This document shows positions 1 through 10,034 of a DNA stretch of 55,861 nucleotides, piece by piece (within the stretch, counting starts at the first letter, position 1; every line of letters starts with the position of its first letter). Origin of the DNA: Halomonas urmiana (lineage in GTDB: Bacteria > Pseudomonadota > Gammaproteobacteria > Pseudomonadales > Halomonadaceae); NCBI RefSeq assembly GCF_005780185.1, contig NZ_VBUI01000027.1, forward strand, positions 1 through 55,861, read 5' to 3'. The position numbers were made by a program, and so were the translations under genes. The notes beneath the pieces are model-generated. The model saw only the letters and a list, made by a program, of their open reading frames with translations. It had not been told where the DNA came from and searched no databases.

Positions 1-77
1 AGGACCATAGCTCAGTTGGTTAGAGCGCCACGTTGACATCGTGGAGGTCGGCGGTTCAAATCCGCCTGGTCCTACCA
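1..77 (+). tRNA. tRNA-Val (anticodon GAC)
   Basis: This is a 77-nt cloverleaf. The acceptor strands AGGACCA and TGGTCCT pair, followed by discriminator A and an encoded CCA. The anticodon loop TTGACAT reads GAC, decoding GUC valine codons, and the T-arm carries GGTTCAAAT. The window begins on its first base, so its promoter lies outside. Confidence 0.97.
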
Positions 78-100
78 TCACGCACCCTGGCACGCCTTGC

Positions 101-177
101 AGGACCATAGCTCAGTTGGTTAGAGCGCCACGTTGACATCGTGGAGGTCGGCGGTTCAAATCCGCCTGGTCCTACCA
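101..177 (+). tRNA. tRNA-Val (anticodon GAC), second identical copy
   Basis: This copy is base-for-base identical to the tRNA at 1-77, including the CCA end, and lies 23 nt downstream. The two are presumably processed from one transcript that stops at the hairpin at 184-218. Confidence 0.97.
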
Positions 178-183
178 GATTCG

Positions 184-218
184 AAAACGCCCCGCCGTCA
201 CTGACGGCGGGGCGTTTT
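184..218. terminator. bidirectional intrinsic terminator
   Basis: A 17-bp inverted repeat (AAAACGCCCCGCCGTCA and its complement around one base) has A-tract and T-tract flanks. It would stop the tRNA-Val transcript on the plus strand. On the minus strand it overlaps the stop codon of the GAF-domain reductase gene at 218-220, so it serves both converging transcripts. Confidence 0.85.
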
Positions 219-691
219 CATGCCAGGTCGGTGCGCGCCACGAACACGGCGACCAGCGCCTCGATGCCCTGGCGGTCGGCGTCGCGGAAGCGAGCCGGCG
301 TCGGGCTGTCGAGATCCAGCACGCCCCACAGCCGATCCTCCACCACGATCGGCACCACCAGCTCGGCGCGGGAGTCCGCATCGCAGGCGATGTGGTCGGC
401 GACCGCGTGCACGTCGTCGACGCGCTGGGTCTCGCGGCTGCGCGCCGCGGCGCCGCATACGCCCTTGTCGAAGGGGATGGGATGGCAGGCCGGCTTGCCC
501 TGGAAGGGGCCCAGGCAGAGCAGCTGCGCCTCGCGCTGCAGGTAGAAGCCGGCCCAGTTGAGCTCGGGGATCTCCTGCATCAGGAAGGCGCAGGTCTGGG
601 CGCTGTTGGTCAGCCAGTCGCGGGTGTCGAGCAGCGCGCTCAGCTGGCGGGCGAGCAGGGGATAGTCGGGGTGGTCGTGATCCGGTGTCAT
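218..691 (-). CDS. msrC: free methionine-(R)-sulfoxide reductase (GAF domain, fRMsr)
   Basis: The product (157 aa) is a single GAF domain of the YebR/fRMsr family, a cytoplasmic enzyme that reduces free L-methionine-R-sulfoxide to methionine. Cysteines fall at residues 69, 79 and 103. Their spacing of 10 and 24 equals that of the catalytic and resolving cysteines of the E. coli enzyme (84, 94, 118). The ATG at 691 starts MTPDHDHP; a longer reading frame upstream runs back over the metQ terminator and is unlikely to be used. It lies directly downstream of the methionine importer genes on the same strand, separated by a hairpin, which fits a shared methionine-salvage role. Confidence 0.9.
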   Translation of the reverse strand: MTPDHDHPDYPLLARQLSALLDTRDWLTNSAQTCAFLMQEIPELNWAGFYLQREAQLLCLGPFQGKPACHPIPFDKGVCGAAARSRETQRVDDVHAVADHIACDADSRAELVVPIVVEDRLWGVLDLDSPTPARFRDADRQGIEALVAVFVARTDLA

Positions 692-710
692 GTCGGCTCC
701 TTGAACAGGA

Positions 711-734
711 AAGGCCGGCGCACCGGCCGGCCTT
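711..734 (-). terminator. terminator hairpin after metQ
   Basis: AAGGCCGGC pairs with GCCGGCCTT around a six-base loop. Read on the minus strand, it lies between the metQ stop and the msrC start and is followed by a short T-rich stretch. It probably attenuates rather than fully ends transcription into msrC. Confidence 0.55.
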
Positions 735-770
735 GTTGCTTCGTTACATCCGTTGTCTGGCGGGCGGCCC

Positions 771-1565
771 TCACTTCCAGCCGGGAACAGCCTGCGGCCC
801 AAACAGCTCGCTCGCCTTGGCCTCGACTTCCTCGCTCTGATAGGCCTCGACCAGCTGCTGGATGTCCTCGCGCTCCTCGTCGCCGCCGCGGACCGCGATC
901 AGGTTGACGTAGGGGGATTCGGCGCCTTCCTTGATCAGGGCGTCATCCAGGCTCAGGCCGGCCGGCTGGGCGAAGGTGTTGTTGATGAAGGCCATGTCCA
1001 CGTCGGGCAGCACGCGGGGCAGCTGGGCGGCCTCGATCTCGCGGAACTCGAAGTCGTGCGGGTTCTCGGCGATGTCCAGCGGGGTGGCCTCCAGGAAGGT
1101 CGGATCCTGGAGCGTGAGTAGGCCTTCGTTGTGCATCAGGATCAGCGCCCGGCCCTCGTTGGAGGGGTCGTTGGGCAGGGCGATGGTGGCACCCTCCGGC
1201 AGTTCCTCGATGCTGTCGTACTTCGCGGAGTAGGCGCCGATCGGGTAGACGAAGGTGTAGCCGGCGATGGCGAAGTCGTAGCCGCGATCCTCGACCATGG
1301 AGCGCATGTAGGGCTCGTGCTGGTAGGCGTTGGCGTCGAGGCTGCCGTCGGCCAGGGCGGCATTGGGGGTCACGTAGTCGGTGAACTCGATGATCTCGAC
1401 CTCGAGGCCATGCTCGCGCTCGGCGATCTCGGCGGCGACCTTCATGACGTCGGTCTCGGGACCGGCCACGGTGCCGACCTTGATGGCATGCTCATCGGCC
1501 AGGGCGGCGCCGGCGGAGAGGGTCAGGGCGGAGGCGGTCAGGGTGCCGATCAGGGTCTTGCGCAT
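771..1565 (-). CDS. metQ: D-methionine ABC transporter substrate-binding protein
   Basis: This 264-aa protein of the NlpA/MetQ family binds methionine in the periplasm for MetNI. The N-terminus (MRKTLIGTLTASALTLSAG, cleavage after ALA near residue 23) is a Sec signal. Family hallmarks include the PETDVMKVA region, DYVTPNAALADGSLDAN and the HEPYM stretch. Unlike E. coli MetQ, no lipobox cysteine follows the signal peptide, so the protein is probably soluble in the periplasm rather than lipid-anchored. It is third in the metN-metI-metQ operon, 93 nt after metI. Confidence 0.93.
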   Translation of the reverse strand: MRKTLIGTLTASALTLSAGAALADEHAIKVGTVAGPETDVMKVAAEIAEREHGLEVEIIEFTDYVTPNAALADGSLDANAYQHEPYMRSMVEDRGYDFAIAGYTFVYPIGAYSAKYDSIEELPEGATIALPNDPSNEGRALILMHNEGLLTLQDPTFLEATPLDIAENPHDFEFREIEAAQLPRVLPDVDMAFINNTFAQPAGLSLDDALIKEGAESPYVNLIAVRGGDEEREDIQQLVEAYQSEEVEAKASELFGPQAVPGWK

Positions 1566-1658
1566 GTCGCGATGCTCCTTGTGGAAGACGAGTCGGGATC
1601 GATGGTAGCGGAATAAGCAGAAAAATTATAATGCATTCTGGTTATCAGGCCGAGTGAT

Positions 1659-2292
1659 TCATTTGTGGTCGCTCTTGCGCACCAAGTAATCCCCCAGGCT
1701 CTGGAAGCCCTGCACCATCACCACCAGGATCACCACGGTGATCAGCATGATGGTCGGGTTGAAGCGGTTGTAGCCGTAGCGGATGCCCAGGTCGCCGAGC
1801 CCGCCGCCGCCCACGGCGCCGGCCATGGCCGAGTAGCTGACCAGGGTGACGGCGGTCACCGTGAGCGCCGTGAAGATGCCGCCGCGCGCCTCGGGCACCA
1901 GCACCTTGGTGATGATCTGCCACGGCGTGGCGCCCATGGACTGGGCGGCCTCGACCAGGCCCGGCGGGATCTCGTTGAGTGCGCCTTCGACCAGGCGCGC
2001 CACGAAGGGGATCGCCGCGATGGTCAGCGGCACGGCGGCGGCGTTGGTGCCGATCGACGAGCCCACCAGCATCCGCGTGAAGGGGATGATGGCGACCATC
2101 AGGATGATGAAGGGGATGGAGCGACCGACGTTGGTGATCGCGCCCAGCACCCGGTTGAGCACCGGCTCGGCCAGGATCTGCCGCGGCCGGGTGACGTAGA
2201 GCAGCACCCCCAGGGGGATGCCGACGAGGGCCGAGATCACGCCCGACACCGCCACCATATAGAGGGTGTCGAGAGTGGCCTCGAGAATCAGT

Positions 2293-2312
<20 letters not shown>
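1659..2312 (-). CDS. metI: methionine ABC transporter permease
   Basis: A 217-aa inner-membrane permease with about five hydrophobic segments and the EAA loop that contacts the ATPase (EAAQSMGATPWQIITKVLVPEA, about residues 121-142). The length matches MetI. The start codon at 2312 lies within the end of metN (20-nt overlap), so translation is probably coupled. It forms the membrane channel for methionine import with MetN and MetQ. Confidence 0.94.
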
Positions 2313-3351
<1,039 letters not shown>

Positions 3352-3403
3352 CGCAGCCGCCGGTGGGGCGCCGGCCGGGCGGGCGGGGCAGCGGTCAGGC
3401 ATG

Positions 3404-3430
3404 AAAAAAAGGCCACCCTGACGGGTGGCC
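3404..3430 (-). terminator. intrinsic terminator between riboswitch and metN
   Basis: On the minus strand GGCCACCC-GTCA-GGGTGGCC is followed by seven T residues, a textbook rho-independent terminator. It lies 16 nt after the SAM-II aptamer core and about 50 nt before metN, the position expected for ligand-controlled attenuation of metNIQ. Confidence 0.9.
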
Positions 3431-3446
3431 ATCAACGCTGGACACA

Positions 3447-3532
3447 CCCTTTTAGCTGCACTTCACGCCGCGGTTTGCCTCGAGAGGCGCTCCACGACGT
3501 CGGCGCCCGCAATCCGGGTACAAATCGGCGCC
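3447..3532 (-). promoter_or_regulatory. SAM-II riboswitch (variant with long insert) controlling metNIQ
   Basis: Read on the minus strand, the segment opens with GGCGCC and a loop GATTTGTACC...GGATTGCGG, closes P1 with a second GGCGCC, and ends in GAAGTGCAGCTAAAAGGG. This matches the SAM-II (SAM-alpha) core, whose classic form has GATTTAACC, ATTGCAA and TGTAGCTAAAAAGGG around a GCGC stem. The difference is a roughly 35-nt insert between the P1 3' strand and the GCTAAAAGGG strand. It contains a small GCCTCTCGAGGC hairpin, where the classic aptamer has only a few bases. SAM-II RNAs typically sit before methionine biosynthesis genes; here the target is methionine import. Confidence 0.85.
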
Positions 3533-3779
3533 TTCAAAATGTAGCGGGGCATTTTATGTTTCAAACGCCCGATCGTCAAGCTGTCTAGGGCATGTGGCCA
3601 GCGGGATGGCATTGCCGTGGTGATATTTGCTGTTGCCGCGCCAGGCATTGGTGATCCTTGCGTATCGAGCCGCGTCGTGGTGGTCGTCGGGCGGTGCCGC
3701 GCATGGACGCGCACCGCCGGGTTTCCTAGACTGGTCGCTTTGGCGGCCCACCAGGGGTCGACGCGCACGAGGAGTATCC
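3533..3779. other. intergenic region between metN leader and ribE
   Basis: This roughly 250-bp divergent spacer should hold the promoters of metNIQ (minus strand) and ribE (plus strand). I see no FMN riboswitch (no RFN-like core) before ribE, and no confident -35/-10 pair. Confidence 0.4.
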
Positions 3780-4409
3780 ATGTTCACAGGCATCGTACAG
3801 GGCACCGCCGAGGTGGTGGCCATCCATGAGGCCGAGGCCTTCCGTACTCATGTGCTGGCGCTGCCGGCGCCGCTCAACGAGGGGCTCGAGCTCGGCGCCT
3901 CGGTGGCCCACAACGGCGTCTGCCTCACGGTGACCGCCATCGAGGGCGAGCGGGTCAGCTTCGACCTGATGCGCGAGACCCTGTGCGTGACCAATCTCGG
4001 TGCGCTGAAGGAGGGCGGTCGCGTCAATATCGAGCGTGCGGCTCGCTTCGGCGACGAGATCGGCGGCCATGCCATGTCCGGTCACGTCATGGGCATGGCC
4101 GAGCTGGTGGAGCTCGACGAGGCGCCCAACAATCGCCGGCTGTGGTTCGAGGTGCCCGCGGCATTGGGACGCTACCTGTTCGACAAGGGCTACATCGGCG
4201 TCGACGGCATCAGCCTGACCATCGGCGCGACGCGCCGCGCCACCGCCGACCACGGCCCGCGCTTCTGCGTCGACCTGATTCCCGAGACCCTGGCCAGGAC
4301 CATCCTCGTCGATCGAGTGCCCGGCGATGTCGTCAACATCGAGATCGACCCCCAGACCCAGGCCATCGTCGAGACCGTGGAGCGGGTGCTCGAGGCGCGC
4401 GGAGCCTGA
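3780..4409 (+). CDS. ribE: riboflavin synthase, alpha chain
   Basis: A 209-aa cytoplasmic enzyme that dismutates two 6,7-dimethyl-8-ribityllumazines to riboflavin plus the pyrimidinedione. It begins with the invariant MFTGIVQG and has two tandem lumazine-binding barrels (about 1-97 and 98-195). The second begins at GGHAMSGHVMG, and C-terminal ETLARTI-type residues are present. The ATG at 3780 is preceded by GAGGAG. It stands alone here, without ribBA or ribH beside it, as an isolated ribE often does. Confidence 0.94.
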   Translation: MFTGIVQGTAEVVAIHEAEAFRTHVLALPAPLNEGLELGASVAHNGVCLTVTAIEGERVSFDLMRETLCVTNLGALKEGGRVNIERAARFGDEIGGHAMSGHVMGMAELVELDEAPNNRRLWFEVPAALGRYLFDKGYIGVDGISLTIGATRRATADHGPRFCVDLIPETLARTILVDRVPGDVVNIEIDPQTQAIVETVERVLEARGA

Positions 4410-4574
4410 CGCCGCGGGGCAGATCGGGCGGGGCGGGTCGCCCGGACGCCTCGCAACGTGCAGAGGCTTTGGGTACCATAGGCCGCTTTTCTCGCCACCC
4501 TCCGGTGTCCCGGGCCATGAGACGGCTCATGACATCCGGACGCCCAGACGTCATCGCGCGCAGGAAGGATCCCC

Positions 4575-5879
4575 ATGTTGAAACGCCTCATCGACAACCA
4601 TTTCAAGCTCGCCGAGCACCACACGAACGTGAAGACCGAGGTCATCGCCGGGATCACCACCTTCCTGACCATGGCCTACATCATCTTCGTCAACCCGAGC
4701 ATCCTCTCCCAGACCGGGATGGATTACGGGGCGGTGTTCGTCGCCACCTGTGTGGCCGCGGCCGTGGGCTGTCTGATCATGGGGCTGTGGGCCAACTATC
4801 CCATCGCCCAGGCGCCGGGCATGGGCCTGAACGCCTTCTTCACCTACGGTGTGGTGCTGGGCATGGGCTACACCTGGGAGGCGGCGCTCGGCGCGGTCTT
4901 CTTCTCCGGCTTCATCTTCTTCCTGCTCAGCGTCTTCCGGATCCGCGAGTGGATCATCAACTCGATCCCGCTCTCCCTGCGCCTGGGGATCGCCGCGGGC
5001 ATCGGCCTCTTCCTGGCGATGATCGCGCTGAAGAACGCCGGCATCGTGGTGGCCAACGAGGCGACCTACGTGTCGCTTGGCGATCTCACCGAGCCGTCGG
5101 CCCTCTATGCGCTGCTGGGCTTCTTCGCGATCACCGCGATGGCCTACCTGCGGGTCACCGGGGCGGTGATGATCGGCATCCTCGGGATCACCGCGCTGGC
5201 CATGGTGCTGGGTCACAACGAGTTCGGCGGGGTGGTGTCGATGCCGCCTTCCATCGCGCCGACCCTGATGGCTCTCGACCTCGCCGGGGCGTTTGACGTG
5301 GCGATGCTGAGCGTGATCTTCGCCTTCCTGTTCGTCGACCTGTTCGACACCTCCGGCACCCTGGTGGGCGTGGCCCACAAGGGCGGGCTGCTGGACGAGA
5401 ACGGCAAGCTGCCGCGCCTCGGTCGCGCCATGATGGCCGATAGCGGCGCCTCCATGGCGGGCGCGGTGCTCGGCACCTCCACCACCACCAGCTACGTCGA
5501 GTCCACGGCGGGTATCGTCTCCGGCGGCCGCACCGGCCTCACTGCCGTGGTGGTGGCGGTGCTGTTTCTGATCAGCCTGTTCTTCGCGCCGCTGGCCGGC
5601 TCCATCCCGTCCTACGCTACCGCCGGGGCACTGCTCTATGTGGCGGTGCTGATGGCCGGTAGCCTGTCCCACGCCAACTGGGACGACCCCACCGAGGCCG
5701 CCCCGGTGCTGATCGCGGCCCTGGCGATGCCGCTGACCTTCTCCATCGCCGAGGGCATCGCCCTGGGCTTCATCAGCTTCGCCGCCATCAAGGCGCTCTC
5801 CGGGCGGTTCCAGGACCTCAACCCGGCGGTGATCGTGCTGGCGCTGCTGTTCGTCGCCAAGTTCCTGTTTCTCAGCTGA
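4575..5879 (+). CDS. NCS2 family purine permease (AzgA/PbuG/AdeP type)
   Basis: A 434-aa inner-membrane protein with about 12 to 14 hydrophobic segments. It matches the AzgA-like branch of NCS2 purine:proton symporters: [16 protein letters not shown] near the N-terminus, [12 protein letters not shown] (about 77-88), [15 protein letters not shown] (about 253-267) and [15 protein letters not shown] (about 299-313). Likely substrates are adenine, guanine or hypoxanthine; the sequence alone does not separate them. The adjacent apt gene, 37 nt downstream, favours adenine. AGGAAGGA precedes the ATG. Confidence 0.87.
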   Translation: MLKRLIDNHFKLAEHHTNVKTEVIAGITTFLTMAYIIFVNPSILSQTGMDYGAVFVATCVAAAVGCLIMGLWANYPIAQAPGMGLNAFFTYGVVLGMGYTWEAALGAVFFSGFIFFLLSVFRIREWIINSIPLSLRLGIAAGIGLFLAMIALKNAGIVVANEATYVSLGDLTEPSALYALLGFFAITAMAYLRVTGAVMIGILGITALAMVLGHNEFGGVVSMPPSIAPTLMALDLAGAFDVAMLSVIFAFLFVDLFDTSGTLVGVAHKGGLLDENGKLPRLGRAMMADSGASMAGAVLGTSTTTSYVESTAGIVSGGRTGLTAVVVAVLFLISLFFAPLAGSIPSYATAGALLYVAVLMAGSLSHANWDDPTEAAPVLIAALAMPLTFSIAEGIALGFISFAAIKALSGRFQDLNPAVIVLALLFVAKFLFLS

Positions 5880-5916
5880 TCTGGCTGACCGCATTCACCG
5901 ACCGAGGCTGTATCCG

Positions 5917-6462
5917 ATGAGCATCTACGGCGACTACATCAAGTCCGTGATCCGCACCGTCCCCGACTGGCCGCAGCCGGGGGTCAACTTCCGCGACATC
6001 ACCCCGCTGCTGCAGAACAGCGCGGCCTTCCGCAAGCTGGTCGACAGCTTCGTGCATCGCTATCAGGAGATGGACATCGACGCCGTCGCCGCCATCGATG
6101 CACGCGGCTTCATCGTCGGCGCGCCGCTGGCCTACGAGCTCGGCTGCAGCTTCGTGCCGGTGCGCAAGAAGGGCAAGCTGCCGTTTCGCACCATCAGCGA
6201 GACCTATACCCTGGAGTACGGCGAGGCCGAGGTGGAGCTGCACTCCGACGCCTTCCGTGAGGGGGATCGCATCCTGGTGGTCGACGACCTGATCGCCACC
6301 GGCGGCACCATGCTGGCCGCCGCCAAGCTGATCACCCGCAGCGGCGGACAGGTGGTGGAGACCGCCACCATCGTCGACCTGCCGGATCTGGGCGGCGCGC
6401 AGCGTATCCGCGAGGCGGGTTACAGCGTGTTCGCGGTCTGCTCCTTCACCGAGGACGAATGA
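5917..6462 (+). CDS. apt: adenine phosphoribosyltransferase
   Basis: A 181-aa type I phosphoribosyltransferase converting adenine and PRPP to AMP. It has the family start [41 protein letters not shown], and the PRPP-binding loop [14 protein letters not shown] (about 122-135). Length and motifs are normal. It sits between the NCS2 permease and gpt, four bases before the latter, in an apparent purine salvage operon. Confidence 0.95.
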   Translation: MSIYGDYIKSVIRTVPDWPQPGVNFRDITPLLQNSAAFRKLVDSFVHRYQEMDIDAVAAIDARGFIVGAPLAYELGCSFVPVRKKGKLPFRTISETYTLEYGEAEVELHSDAFREGDRILVVDDLIATGGTMLAAAKLITRSGGQVVETATIVDLPDLGGAQRIREAGYSVFAVCSFTEDE

Positions 6463-6466
6463 CACC

Positions 6467-6946
6467 ATGAGCGGCTCACGCTATCACCAGCGCCTGATCA
6501 TCTCCTGGGACCAGCTGCATCGCGACGTGCGCGAGCTCTGCCAGCGGCTGGTCGAACGTGATATCAAGGGCATCGTCGCGATCACCCGCGGCGGGCTGAT
6601 TCCCGCCGCGCTGATCGCCCGCGAGCTCGACGTGCGCCTCATCGATACCGTCTGCATCAAGAGCTACGAGCGCATGGAGCAGGGTGGCCTGGAGGTGCTG
6701 AAGGGCGTCGATCACGACGGCGAGGGGTGGCTGCTGGTCGACGATCTGGTCGATACGGGACGCACCGCCCGGGCGGTGCGCCAGATGCTGCCCAAGGCGC
6801 ATTTCGTGACGGTCTACGCCAAGCCCGAGGGCAAGCCGCTGGTGGATCAGTACCTCACCGAGGTGGCCCAGGACTGCTGGATCCAGTTTCCCTGGGACAT
6901 GGGCGTGGCCTATGTCGAGCCGCTGGTCGACCAGGAGAAGCGCTGA
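6467..6946 (+). CDS. gpt: xanthine(-guanine) phosphoribosyltransferase
   Basis: A 159-aa type I phosphoribosyltransferase resembling E. coli Gpt (152 aa). It shows [35 protein letters not shown], and the PRPP loop [17 protein letters not shown] (about 86-102). It salvages xanthine and guanine to XMP and GMP. It is tightly packed between apt (4-nt gap) and ung (3-nt gap). Confidence 0.9.
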   Translation: MSGSRYHQRLIISWDQLHRDVRELCQRLVERDIKGIVAITRGGLIPAALIARELDVRLIDTVCIKSYERMEQGGLEVLKGVDHDGEGWLLVDDLVDTGRTARAVRQMLPKAHFVTVYAKPEGKPLVDQYLTEVAQDCWIQFPWDMGVAYVEPLVDQEKR

Positions 6947-6949
6947 GCC

Positions 6950-7654
6950 ATGACATGCCCCCTTCCCGACAGCTGGCAGCGGTGGCTGGGCGAGGAGTTC
7001 GACGCGCCCTACATGCAGGCGCTGCGTGATTTCCTGGCCGCCGAGAAGGCGGCCAGGAAGGTGATCTACCCGCATTCGGCCGACTGGTTTCGCGCCTTCG
7101 AGCTGACGCCGCTGGATGAGGTCAAGGTGGTGATCCTGGGTCAGGATCCCTATCACGGCCCGGATCAGGCGCACGGCCTGTGCTTCTCGGTGCGCCCCGG
7201 GGTGCGAGTGCCGCCGTCGCTTTCCAATGTCTACAAGGAGCTGGCGGCAGACGTCGGCACCCGCCCGGTGGCCCACGGCAACCTGGAGGCCTGGGCGCGT
7301 CAGGGCGTGCTGCTGCTCAACACCTCGCTGACGGTGGAGCAGGGCAGCGCCGGCTCGCACCGCGGCAAAGGGTGGGAGACCTTCACCGATCGCGCCATCG
7401 CCACGGTCAGCGAGCACGCCGCGCCGTCGGTGTTCCTGCTGTGGGGCGGCCATGCCCGCCAGAAGAAAGCGCTGATCGACTCCCGACGCCACCTGGTGCT
7501 GGAATCCCCGCACCCCTCGCCGCTCTCGGCGCATCGCGGCTTCTTCGGCAACCACCACTTCTCGCGCGCCAATGCCTTCCTCATCGAGCAGGGCCGCGAG
7601 CCCATCGACTGGCAGCTGCCAGAGACGCCAGTGTCCCCGCCTGCTCGGGGCTGA
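6950..7654 (+). CDS. ung: uracil-DNA glycosylase
   Basis: A 234-aa family 1 UDG that excises uracil from DNA. The catalytic water-activating loop [18 protein letters not shown] is intact (about residues 64-81), as are [12 protein letters not shown] and the [12 protein letters not shown] minor-groove loop with its catalytic histidine. It ends the purine salvage string. Its stop codon lies at the edge of a dispersed palindromic repeat. Confidence 0.96.
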   Translation: MTCPLPDSWQRWLGEEFDAPYMQALRDFLAAEKAARKVIYPHSADWFRAFELTPLDEVKVVILGQDPYHGPDQAHGLCFSVRPGVRVPPSLSNVYKELAADVGTRPVAHGNLEAWARQGVLLLNTSLTVEQGSAGSHRGKGWETFTDRAIATVSEHAAPSVFLLWGGHARQKKALIDSRRHLVLESPHPSPLSAHRGFFGNHHFSRANAFLIEQGREPIDWQLPETPVSPPARG

Positions 7655-7756
7655 TCCGGCAACAGGTCTACAAGGAGGCGCTGTAAACCCTTCCCTGGGC
7701 GCTACCGACGCCATCCCTGGCGTAGGACCTCCTCTTCGACCTGTTCCCGGCGCCCC
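7648..7756 (+). repeat. dispersed palindromic (MITE-like) repeat, copy A
   Basis: The core GCTACCGACGCCATC and GGCGTAGGACCTCCTCTTCG recurs at 16836-16920 and inverted at 30321-30412. Nested pairings include AACAGGTC (7661-7668) with GACCTGTT (7738-7745), GGAGG with CCTCC, and GACGCCATCCCTGGCGTAGG. The element begins at the ung stop codon and lacks the clear terminal repeats of copy B. It encodes no protein. Confidence 0.8.
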
Positions 7757-7897
7757 TCGCCAGATTGTGCGGCACTCACTGTCGGGCCCCAGCCTTAACC
7801 TCGACGCCGGATGCGGTTAGAATGGCGCGCAATTTGTTGCCATCGTCCATCAGACGATGGTCGCCGTCTTCCTGCCGCCATCGAAGAGGTCATCCCC

Positions 7898-8527
7898 ATG
7901 AGCGTCCACGCCATCCAGCATCCCCTGGTCCAGCACAAGCTTGGCCTGATGCGCGAAGCCGGCATCAGCACCAAGACCTTCCGCGAGCTGGCCGGTGAGC
8001 TGGCCAAGCTGCTCACCTACGAGGCGACCAGCGACCTCGAGCTCGAGAACCAGGAGATCGATGGCTGGAGCGGCGAGCCGATCCCGGTCCAGCTGCTCAA
8101 GGGCAAGAAGGTCAGCATCGTGCCGATCCTGCGCGCGGGCCTGGGCATGCTCGATGGCGTCACCGACCTGATTCCCAGCGCACGGATCAGCGTGGTCGGT
8201 CTCTACCGCGACGAGGAGACTCTCGAGCCGGTGCCCTACTTCGCCAAGTTCGCCAATGACATGGAAGAGCGCATGGCGATCGTCATCGACCCGATGCTGG
8301 CCACCGGCGGCACCATGGTGGCGACGCTGGACATGCTGCGAGAGCGTGGCTGCAAGCACATGAAGGTGATCGTGCTGGTGGCGGCCCCTGAGGGTATCAA
8401 ACGCGTCCAGGAGAGCTATCCGGACATCGAACTCTATACCGCGTCGGTCGACGACCATCTCGACGAGAACGGCTACATCGTCCCGGGCCTGGGCGACGCC
8501 GGCGACAAGATCTTCGGTACCCGTTGA
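7898..8527 (+). CDS. upp: uracil phosphoribosyltransferase
   Basis: A 209-aa enzyme that makes UMP from uracil and PRPP. Hallmarks are [14 protein letters not shown] (about 78-91), the PRPP loop [16 protein letters not shown] (about 128-143), and the C-terminal uracil-binding stretch [16 protein letters not shown]. The ATG at 7898 has AGAGGT upstream. In many proteobacteria the next gene is uracil permease; here that gene lies 8.5 kb away beyond the glycerol cluster. Confidence 0.96.
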   Translation: MSVHAIQHPLVQHKLGLMREAGISTKTFRELAGELAKLLTYEATSDLELENQEIDGWSGEPIPVQLLKGKKVSIVPILRAGLGMLDGVTDLIPSARISVVGLYRDEETLEPVPYFAKFANDMEERMAIVIDPMLATGGTMVATLDMLRERGCKHMKVIVLVAAPEGIKRVQESYPDIELYTASVDDHLDENGYIVPGLGDAGDKIFGTR

Positions 8528-8544
8528 ACGGCGCTACATCTCCA

Positions 8545-8604
8545 CCCCGAACGGCTTTCTCTACCCCACCCCGAACGTCTTTCTCTACCCCGAACGTCTT
8601 CCTG
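8545..8604 (+). repeat. three tandem CCCCGAACG-CTTTCTCTA units after upp
   Basis: Units start at 8545, 8569 and 8588. The first two are 19 bp and nearly identical; the third diverges at its end. They lie just after upp and before the hairpin at 8607. I assign no function. Confidence 0.7.
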
Positions 8605-8606
8605 AT

Positions 8607-8646
8607 GCCAGCCTCCGCGACGAGCTCCCCTGTCGAGGAGGCTGGC
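8607..8646 (+). terminator. hairpin downstream of upp
   Basis: GCCAGCCTCC pairs with GGAGGCTGGC, with a further GAC/GTC pairing inside. There is no clear T-tract, so its role as upp terminator is tentative. Confidence 0.4.
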
Positions 8647-8689
8647 GTCGTCGTCCCCCGCCTGTCCTGACTCTCTCGTGATGTGTTCG

Positions 8690-8709
8690 AATGTTCGTTT
8701 TCGATCATT
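8690..8709 (+). promoter_or_regulatory. GlpR-like operator upstream of the glycerol operon
   Basis: AATGTTCG-TTTT-CGATCATT is a 20-bp near-palindrome (7 of 8 positions symmetric). It closely resembles the E. coli GlpR (DeoR family) operator, built on ATGTTCG...CGAACAT half sites. A further TGTTCGA lies just upstream. The site is about 235 bp before glpS; the AT-rich stretch at 8763-8790 between them may contain the promoter. No glpR gene is in this window. Confidence 0.6.
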
Positions 8710-8944
8710 AGCGACACGCTATTCCGATTCGGTATTCCCCGTTTCCCGCTCTATCCGTTAGACAAAAGTTTAATAAAAAAATAAAAGGTCTCAAAAACAG
8801 CATCATAGATGCCTATAGGGGCGAGTGTCATGCCGATTCTCAGTATTTTCGGTTGGCGACATTTGTGTTTGAAAGCGAATCTCGACTAGGTTGTGTTCAG
8901 CAGTCTCCGAACCCATCACATAACAACGAACCGTCGAGATCTGT

Positions 8945-10033
8945 ATGTCCTTGATTCTAGAACACATCAATCATGTGGTCGGTGGCGCCACTCACATCGC
9001 GGGCGTGAACCTGGAGCTCCAGCCGGGCTCCTTCAACGTCCTGCTGGGACGGACCCTGGCCGGCAAGACCACCCTGATGCGGCTGATGGCGGGGCTCGAC
9101 ACCCCGACCCGCGGGCGCATCCTGATGGACGGCGAAGACGTCACCGGGCGCTCGGTGCGCAAGCGCAACGTCTCCATGGTCTACCAGCAGTTCATCAACT
9201 ATCCGGCCCTCTCCGTCTACGACAACATCGCCTCGCCCCTCAAGCTGGCCAAGGTCGAGCGTGCCGAGATCGACCGGCGGGTGCGGGAGGTCGCCGAGAT
9301 GCTGCACATCGAGCATCTCCTCGATCGCCTGCCCCTCGAGCTGTCCGGCGGTCAGCAGCAGCGTACCGCCATGGGGCGGGCGCTGGTCAAGGATGCCGAC
9401 GTGGTGCTCTTCGACGAGCCGCTGGTCAACCTGGACTACAAGCTCCGGGAGGAGTTTCGCGACGAGCTGCGCAGCGTATTCAGCGAACGCAACTGCATCG
9501 CCGTCTACGCGACCACCGAGCCCGCCGAGGCGCTGGCGCTCGGCGGCAACACTGCCGTACTCCACGAGGGACGCCTGCTGCAGTATGGCCGCACCGAAGA
9601 CGTCTACCATCGTCCGCACGACATCCTGACCGCGGAGATGTTCTCCGAACCACCGATCAATATCGTGCACGGCATCATCTCCGGAGCCGAGGTGACCTTC
9701 GACAAGACGTTGCATTTCCCCATCAACGACGATCTGCGCAGCCTGACACCGGGTGAGTACCGCTTCGGCGTACGCGCCTCGCACATCTCGCTCACGCCCC
9801 GGGAGAAGGATGACATCGAGGTGAAGATGACCGTCGACCTGGCGGAGATCAGTGGCTCAGAGACCTTCCTTCACGTGCACAACGAGCTCTTCCACTTGAC
9901 GGTACACCTCGAGGGTGTCCACGAGTTCGACGTCGATGCCCCCGTGACGCTCTATTTCCCGACCCACAAGGTCTATGCCTTCGACCGCCAGGGCGCGGTG
10001 GTGCATATACCGACTCACCTGGGGGGCATCTGA
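8945..10033 (+). CDS. glpS: glycerol ABC transporter ATP-binding protein GlpS
   Basis: A 362-aa member of the sugar-type (MalK/UgpC) ABC ATPases; with GlpT it forms the ATPase pair of the GlpSTPQV glycerol importer known from Rhizobium leguminosarum. Walker A is slightly unusual, GRTLAGKT (35-42). The Q-loop is Q81, the signature LSGGQQQR (133-140) is perfect, and Walker B is VVLFDEP. The H-loop histidine is replaced: VYATTE (188-192) instead of VYVTHD. A C-terminal TOBE-like regulatory domain follows (about 240-362). It is the first gene of the operon. Confidence 0.88.
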   Translation: MSLILEHINHVVGGATHIAGVNLELQPGSFNVLLGRTLAGKTTLMRLMAGLDTPTRGRILMDGEDVTGRSVRKRNVSMVYQQFINYPALSVYDNIASPLKLAKVERAEIDRRVREVAEMLHIEHLLDRLPLELSGGQQQRTAMGRALVKDADVVLFDEPLVNLDYKLREEFRDELRSVFSERNCIAVYATTEPAEALALGGNTAVLHEGRLLQYGRTEDVYHRPHDILTAEMFSEPPINIVHGIISGAEVTFDKTLHFPINDDLRSLTPGEYRFGVRASHISLTPREKDDIEVKMTVDLAEISGSETFLHVHNELFHLTVHLEGVHEFDVDAPVTLYFPTHKVYAFDRQGAVVHIPTHLGGI

Positions 10034-10034
10034 C

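Noticed and set aside
3600..3779. FMN riboswitch before ribE
   Set aside because: The conserved RFN core sequences are not visible and ribE stands alone.
3463..3829. Short minus-strand open frames before metN
   Set aside because: They run through the SAM-II aptamer and into the ribE start, and show no conserved protein features.
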